In this document: in pieces, positions 13,975-17,671 of the stretch
How positions within the stretch are numbered: the stretch's first letter is position 1
Layout: every line of letters begins with the position of its first letter
Assembly (NCBI GenBank): GCA_036567205.1
Contig: DATCVA010000095.1
Location: 1 to 17,671 of the forward strand
Reading direction: 5' to 3'
DNA length: 17,671 nt
Source: DATCVA01 sp036567205
GTDB lineage: Bacteria; Pseudomonadota; Gammaproteobacteria; Burkholderiales; Burkholderiaceae_B
Program-made: the position numbers and the translations under genes
Notes under the pieces: model-generated
What the model was told of the DNA's origin: nothing
What the model saw: only the letters and a program-made list of their open reading frames with translations
The model's database searches: none

Positions 13975-14544
13975 CTACTCATGCTTCGCTTTTACCTCGG
14001 GAGCAACATACCACTGAGGGTAGGACTCTTTAACAACAGGGCCATCAAGGCGCAACGCGTGGCATCCCTCTAGCTGAAAAGGCCTCTTGAGCACCGTAGA
14101 CTCCTCTTTACGGCGCTTTTTGGCCATGGACTGAACGGCCACGGTCGGCAGGACATAAGACAGTTCAGTCAAATGAGTACAACCCGCCGTACGTCCAAAC
14201 CGCTCTTTGACGGCATTACGAAAACCGCGCAACAAATTCATGCCGATCAAAGCCTTGTAGTCGACAGCAATGGCCGTGCAGTTTTCGTTATACGGTGCAG
14301 CATCGTATGCCGCTACAGCCCCTGTAATCGAGAATTCATCATTGATTGTGACGCGCAGGTGCATATGATGTACAGGAGCGCCGGCGACATGCATTCCCCC
14401 ACTTCTACCGGGGAAGTCATATGCCTTAACATCGATGAGTTCTGCCTCGAGATCCCATTGGCCATCGTCTCGAGCAAATGAGTCCACGCGTATGGAACGC
14501 GTGTGGAGAGGCTCACGGGCGGTATCGGGTGGCGGCAAAGGCAT
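13975..14544 (-). CDS. DUF2889-family protein, function unknown
   Basis: A 189-residue soluble protein recognised as DUF2889 by its start (MPLPPPDTAREPLHTRSIRV), the DGQWDLEAELIDVKAYDF segment, the VHHMHLRVTIND stretch and the AGCTHLTELSYVLPTVAVQSMA region containing a Cys-Thr-His motif. His/Cys residues at PVHHMHL and GCTHL could bind metal, but this is a guess from spacing alone. No signal peptide or membrane helix is visible. The gene lies directly upstream of sucC, a position I recall in other Burkholderiales. The chosen ATG has no Shine-Dalgarno sequence (CCCCTTAC precedes it), so the start is less sure than the frame. Confidence 0.85.
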   Translation of the reverse strand: MPLPPPDTAREPLHTRSIRVDSFARDDGQWDLEAELIDVKAYDFPGRSGGMHVAGAPVHHMHLRVTINDEFSITGAVAAYDAAPYNENCTAIAVDYKALIGMNLLRGFRNAVKERFGRTAGCTHLTELSYVLPTVAVQSMAKKRRKEESTVLKRPFQLEGCHALRLDGPVVKESYPQWYVAPEVKAKHE

Positions 14545-14582
14545 GTAAGGGGATCAATACAAAAAAAGCGATAAACTCGGCA

Positions 14583-14588
14583 AGTATA
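14583..14588 (-). promoter_or_regulatory. Possible -10 element for DUF2889-sucCD
   Basis: The minus strand reads TATACT (5/6 to consensus), 39 bases upstream of the DUF2889 start and after the metE terminator. No good -35 is seen at 16-18 bases (GTTCTG or GGTTCT), so this is a weak call. It is the only good -10 match I found between the metE terminator and the DUF2889 start. Confidence 0.35.
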
Positions 14589-14613
14589 ACGCAGCTGTGC
14601 CGGTCAGAACCAT

Positions 14614-14662
14614 GCGCGGGTATGTCCACAAAGCAAAACGCGCGGACATACCCGCGCGTTTT
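14614..14662 (-). terminator. metE terminator with two mutually exclusive hairpins
   Basis: On the minus strand AAAACGCGCGG (14662-14652) and CCGCGCGTTTT (14645-14635) form an 11-bp stem with a six-base loop, followed by GCTTTG. This is an acceptable intrinsic terminator 29 bases after the metE stop. The same bases can pair differently: GGACATACCCGCGC (14644-14657) is the exact reverse complement of GCGCGGGTATGTCC (14614-14627), a 14-bp stem with a 16-base loop. Only one of the two can form at a time. Confidence 0.75.
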
Positions 14663-14690
14663 GGCTTCTCAGGAAAAAACCGGCCCTGGA

Positions 14691-16988
14691 TTACGCGGTT
14701 TCGCGCAACGCTTTGGCAGCCTGTACCATTGCCACCAAAGCAGCCTCTGTTTCAGGCCAGGCTCTGGTTTTCAGACCACAGTCCGGATTTACCCAGAGAC
14801 GCTCGGGCGGCAAGCGAGACGCCGCGTTTTGCATCAAATCAACCATCCAGTCGACCTGCGGCACGTTGGGCGAATGGATATCGTAGACGCCGGGCCCAAT
14901 GTCATTCGGATAATGGAAGTCTTCGAAGGCGCCCAATAGCTCCATGTTCGAACGCGAGGTTTCTATCGTAATAACGTCGGCGTCCATTGCGGCAATAGAC
15001 TCAATAATGTCGTTAAATTCCGAATAACACATATGTGTATGAATTTGCGTCCGGTCTTTAACTCCCGCCGTAGACAAACGAAAACAATCCACGGCCCATG
15101 CCAGATAGGCATCCCAATCATCGCGGCGCAAGGGCAGACCTTCGCGAAAAGCCGGTTCGTCAATCTGGATAACAAAAATTCCGGCCGTCTCCAGGTCAAG
15201 GACCTCGTCGCGTAAAGCCAGAGCAAGTTGGCGGCATGTTGCTTCGCGAGGCTGGTCATCGCGCACGAACGACCACTGTAATATTGTGACAGGCCCCGTA
15301 AGCATGCCTTTAACCGGCTTGTCGGTAAGAGACTGCGCATAGGCCGACCAGCTTACCGTCATCGGCGCCGGCCGGGCGACATCGCCGAAAATAATCGGCG
15401 GTTTAACGCAACGCGAACCATAGCTTTGCACCCAACCATTTTGGGTGAATGCAAAACCCGCCAGCAATTCGCCAAAGTACTCCACCATATCGTTACGCTC
15501 GGGCTCTCCGTGAACAAGCACATCAAGTCCGACCTTCTCCTGAAAGCGGATGACGTGCTCAATCTCGAGGCGGATCGCTTTTTCGTATCCCGAGTCGCTT
15601 AAGGAACCCGCCTTCCAGTCGCGACGCAATGTTCTGATTTCGGCAGTCTGAGGAAACGAGCCAATCGTCGTTGTGGGGTACGCGGGCAAACCCAGCTCTT
15701 GTTGCTGCTGCTTGATACGCGTCAGGAACGGCGATCGGCCGGGCGTAATAGTGCCAACCTCTTGCATACGCTGCTGAACCGCTGGATTATGGATACGCCT
15801 GGAGCTACGGCGCGACTGCAAGGCCTCGCGCTGTGCTTGCAATGCGTGCCGGGTGTCCTCGTCCGGGCTGGCATTTAGACTGCGGGCCAGCCAATGCAAC
15901 TCGTTAAGTTTTTGAGTGGCAAACGAAAGCCAGCTGCGCAACTCTGCGTCCAGTTCGCGCTCCTGATCCAAATCAACAGGCACATGCAGCAGCGAACATG
16001 ATGGCGCCAGCCAAAGCCGTTCTTGCAGTTGCTTCTTTATGGGCATCAGCAATGCCTGGGCCTTGTCCAGGTCGGTGCGCCAGATATTTCGGCCATTGAT
16101 AATACCCGCTGACAATACCTGATGGGATTGCAGGGTCGCGGCCACATCGCTCAATTGCGCCGGAGCCCTTACAAGATCAATATGAATGCCGTCAATGGGC
16201 AATTTTTTTACTACCTGGAGGTTATCTTTGAGACCTCCGAAGTAAGTGGCCACTAAAATTTTTACGCCGACGCAGCTAAGCGACGAATACACACGCCCAT
16301 AAGCCTCCTGCCACTGAATCGGCAAGTCCAGCGTCAAAATGGGTTCATCAACCTGTACCCACTCCACTCCCAAAGCCTTGATACGTTTTAAGACGTCCAC
16401 ATATACCGGTAACAAACTCTCAAGCAGGTCAAGTTTGGCAACGTCACTTGCGCCAGCGGCAAACGCGTCGCCTTTACCGAGCCAAAGCCATGTTAAAGGC
16501 CCGGGAATTACCGCCTTGACACTATGTCCCAAAGCCTGCGCCTCTTTAATCTGTTCGAACAGATATTCACGCGCTATACGGTAGGTTTGCTGCGGCGCCA
16601 GTTCGGGAACGATGTAATGATAGTTAGTATCGAACCATTTCGTCATTTCGCAGGCCGCAGCGGGTGCGCCCGACGGAGCACGTCCACGCGCCATTCTGAA
16701 TAAGGCGTCCAGGCCGACAGGCTGATCGACGGGCTGCGCAAAGCGTGGCGGCACTGCGCCGAGCAATGTGCTCCATTCTAATATTTGGTCGTACCATGCA
16801 AAGTCCCCCACCGGCACAAAAGCTGCCCCGGACTTCGCTTGCACTTCCCAGTGACGAGCCCGCAAATCTCGTCCGACGTTTTCCAGTTCATCGGCCGTTT
16901 GCTTGCCAGCCCAATATGCCTCGAGCGCACGCTTCAATTCGCGCTGAATACCAATACGCGGGAATCCCAGATTGTGAAAAATAGTCAT
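14691..16988 (-). CDS. metE: Cobalamin-independent methionine synthase
   Basis: A 765-residue protein of normal MetE size (E. coli 753). It moves the methyl group of 5-methyltetrahydropteroyl-triglutamate to homocysteine. The duplicated barrel fold starts with HNLGFPRIGIQRELKRALEAYW. The catalytic zinc ligands His652, Cys654 (IHTHMCYSEF), Glu676 (TIETSRSN) and Cys737 (WVNPDCGLKTR) all lie exactly 11 positions after the E. coli residues, so the enzyme should be active. The second barrel starts near TTTIGSFPQTAEIR. The ATG at 16988 lacks a clear Shine-Dalgarno sequence; the start is chosen because it gives the standard N-terminus. It is divergent from metR with MetR sites between them. Confidence 0.98.
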   Translation of the reverse strand: MTIFHNLGFPRIGIQRELKRALEAYWAGKQTADELENVGRDLRARHWEVQAKSGAAFVPVGDFAWYDQILEWSTLLGAVPPRFAQPVDQPVGLDALFRMARGRAPSGAPAAACEMTKWFDTNYHYIVPELAPQQTYRIAREYLFEQIKEAQALGHSVKAVIPGPLTWLWLGKGDAFAAGASDVAKLDLLESLLPVYVDVLKRIKALGVEWVQVDEPILTLDLPIQWQEAYGRVYSSLSCVGVKILVATYFGGLKDNLQVVKKLPIDGIHIDLVRAPAQLSDVAATLQSHQVLSAGIINGRNIWRTDLDKAQALLMPIKKQLQERLWLAPSCSLLHVPVDLDQERELDAELRSWLSFATQKLNELHWLARSLNASPDEDTRHALQAQREALQSRRSSRRIHNPAVQQRMQEVGTITPGRSPFLTRIKQQQQELGLPAYPTTTIGSFPQTAEIRTLRRDWKAGSLSDSGYEKAIRLEIEHVIRFQEKVGLDVLVHGEPERNDMVEYFGELLAGFAFTQNGWVQSYGSRCVKPPIIFGDVARPAPMTVSWSAYAQSLTDKPVKGMLTGPVTILQWSFVRDDQPREATCRQLALALRDEVLDLETAGIFVIQIDEPAFREGLPLRRDDWDAYLAWAVDCFRLSTAGVKDRTQIHTHMCYSEFNDIIESIAAMDADVITIETSRSNMELLGAFEDFHYPNDIGPGVYDIHSPNVPQVDWMVDLMQNAASRLPPERLWVNPDCGLKTRAWPETEAALVAMVQAAKALRETA

Positions 16989-17005
16989 ATAGTTTACTTA
17001 TTGAA

Positions 17006-17061
17006 TGAATAATTTTGATATAAAGACCATTGTGCCTATACAATTGAGTGAATCAAAATCA
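17006..17061. promoter_or_regulatory. Two degenerate MetR-like sites near metE
   Basis: TGAA-TAATT-TTGA (17006-17018) and TGAA-TCAAA-ATCA (17049-17061) each match the TGAA-N5-TTCA MetR pattern at 7 of 8 fixed positions. With the perfect site at 17080-17092 they would give three sites in 131 bases. In AT-rich DNA such near matches can occur by chance. Confidence 0.4.
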
Positions 17062-17078
17062 AATACAACATTCTTAAC

Positions 17079-17093
17079 ATGAATATTATTCAT
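17079..17093. promoter_or_regulatory. MetR-binding site in the metE-metR gap
   Basis: ATGAATATTATTCAT contains TGAA-TATTA-TTCA, a perfect match to the MetR consensus, extended by one more base pair on each side. It lies 27 bases before the metR ATG and about 90 bases from metE. MetR with homocysteine activates metE and commonly represses its own gene from such a site, so the position fits autoregulation. Confidence 0.8.
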
Positions 17094-17119
17094 TCATACT
17101 AATCTGAAGACTGCACCTT

Positions 17120-17671
17120 ATGCTTGAAGTTCGTCATCTTGAAACCCTGACCGCCATCCGCGAGGCCGGTAGTCTGCAAGACGCAGCCGAAAGGCTGCAT
17201 GTCACTCAGTCGGCCCTCTCGCACCAGTTGCGCGACCTCGAGGTACGCCTGAAAACACCGCTATTGAATCGCCGCACGCGTCCCGCGCGGCTTACTACAG
17301 CCGGACTGCGCATTCTGGCCCTTGCCGACGAAGTTTTACCCAGAATCAAATCCACGGAACGCGAACTGCAACGCCTGGCCGCCGGCCGCACGGGCCGTTT
17401 ACACCTGGCTATAGAATGCCACTCGTGTTTTCAATGGCTAATGCCCTCGCTGGACGCATTTCGCCACGATTGGCCCGACGTGGCGTTGGACCTGTCGGCT
17501 GCATTCTCATTTGCTCCACTGCCGGCGCTTGTACGTGGAGACCTGGATGTAGTAATAACTTCCGACCCACAACAGCTTGAAGCGGTGCAGTACCTGCCAT
17601 TATTTCGCTACGAACTCGTTCTGGCGGTGGCGTCCTCCAACCCTCTTGCGCAGTACAAGTATATAGAGCCA
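17120..17671 (+). CDS. metR: MetR, LysR-type regulator of methionine genes (partial, 3' end outside window)
   Basis: The ATG at 17120 opens a frame of 184 codons running off the right edge; it is the only plus-strand gene. The LysR winged helix lies at residues 1-60 (MLEVRHLETLTAIREAGSLQ, then the recognition segment HVTQSALSHQLRDLE). The effector domain begins with LAIECHSCFQWLMPSLDAFR, nearly the same as the IECHSC-QWL segment of E. coli MetR, and continues with GDLDVVITSD. This identifies MetR and not another LysR protein. It would sense homocysteine and activate metE, from which it is divergently transcribed. About the last third is missing because of the window edge. Confidence 0.95.
   Translation, partial: MLEVRHLETLTAIREAGSLQDAAERLHVTQSALSHQLRDLEVRLKTPLLNRRTRPARLTTAGLRILALADEVLPRIKSTERELQRLAAGRTGRLHLAIECHSCFQWLMPSLDAFRHDWPDVALDLSAAFSFAPLPALVRGDLDVVITSDPQQLEAVQYLPLFRYELVLAVASSNPLAQYKYIEP

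Noticed and set aside
16989..17119. Cobalamin riboswitch in front of metE
   Set aside because: The gap is only 131 bases and AT-rich, with no B12-box-like segment; MetR sites explain the regulation.
1..17671. Mobile elements, CRISPR arrays, tRNA or rRNA genes
   Set aside because: No transposase or integrase frames, no spaced direct-repeat array, and no tRNA-like cloverleaf or rRNA sequence noticed; all sizeable regions are covered by recognised housekeeping or phn genes.

Overview
The window reads as chromosomal DNA of a betaproteobacterium, most likely Burkholderiales and probably Alcaligenaceae-like. This rests on the look of the proteins and on the order DUF2889-sucC-sucD-terC next to hemC-hemD-hemX-hemY; no database search was possible. 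Every gene except metR at the far right is on the minus strand, so transcription runs right to left and the list below follows the coordinates backwards.

Right end (about 14.6-17.7 kb): a divergent metE/metR pair. metE encodes the cobalamin-independent methionine synthase. metR, cut off by the window edge, encodes its LysR-type activator. The short gap between them holds one perfect TGAA-N5-TTCA MetR site and two degenerate ones. metE ends in an intrinsic terminator whose stem can also pair in a second, competing way.

Middle (about 9.7-14.6 kb): a DUF2889 gene, then sucC-sucD (succinyl-CoA synthetase) closed by a 17-bp hairpin, then a TerC/YjbE-family membrane protein. Next comes a 42-residue peptide that looks like the first part of a type IV prepilin, wedged with overlap between terC and hemC. 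I recall related Burkholderiales carrying a type IV pilin gene (pilA) just after sucCD-terC, so this peptide may be a pilin reduced to its signal/transmembrane segment.

Heme block (about 5.2-10.7 kb): hemC, hemD, hemX, hemY and ppa are tightly spaced and probably cotranscribed. They are followed by a 43-residue entericidin-like lipoprotein and a 16-bp-stem terminator with a UUCG loop.

Left end (1-5.2 kb): the start of a carbon-phosphorus lyase operon in the Escherichia coli order phnC-D-E-F-G-H-I, with phnI cut by the window edge. phnC, D and E form the phosphonate ABC importer; phnF is a GntR/UTRA repressor; phnG, H and I are C-P lyase core subunits with stop/start overlaps. Upstream of phnC is a good PHO box (phosphate starvation). 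Between phnC and phnD are a strong intrinsic terminator and, directly after it, a perfect palindrome CTTGTCTAGACAAG that fits the GT-N-TA-N-AC operator type of the HutC/PhnF subfamily. A 12/14 copy lies at the 5' end of phnF. This two-layer control (PhoB in front of phnC, PhnF plus attenuation in front of phnD) and the prepilin-like microprotein are the two most interesting observations.
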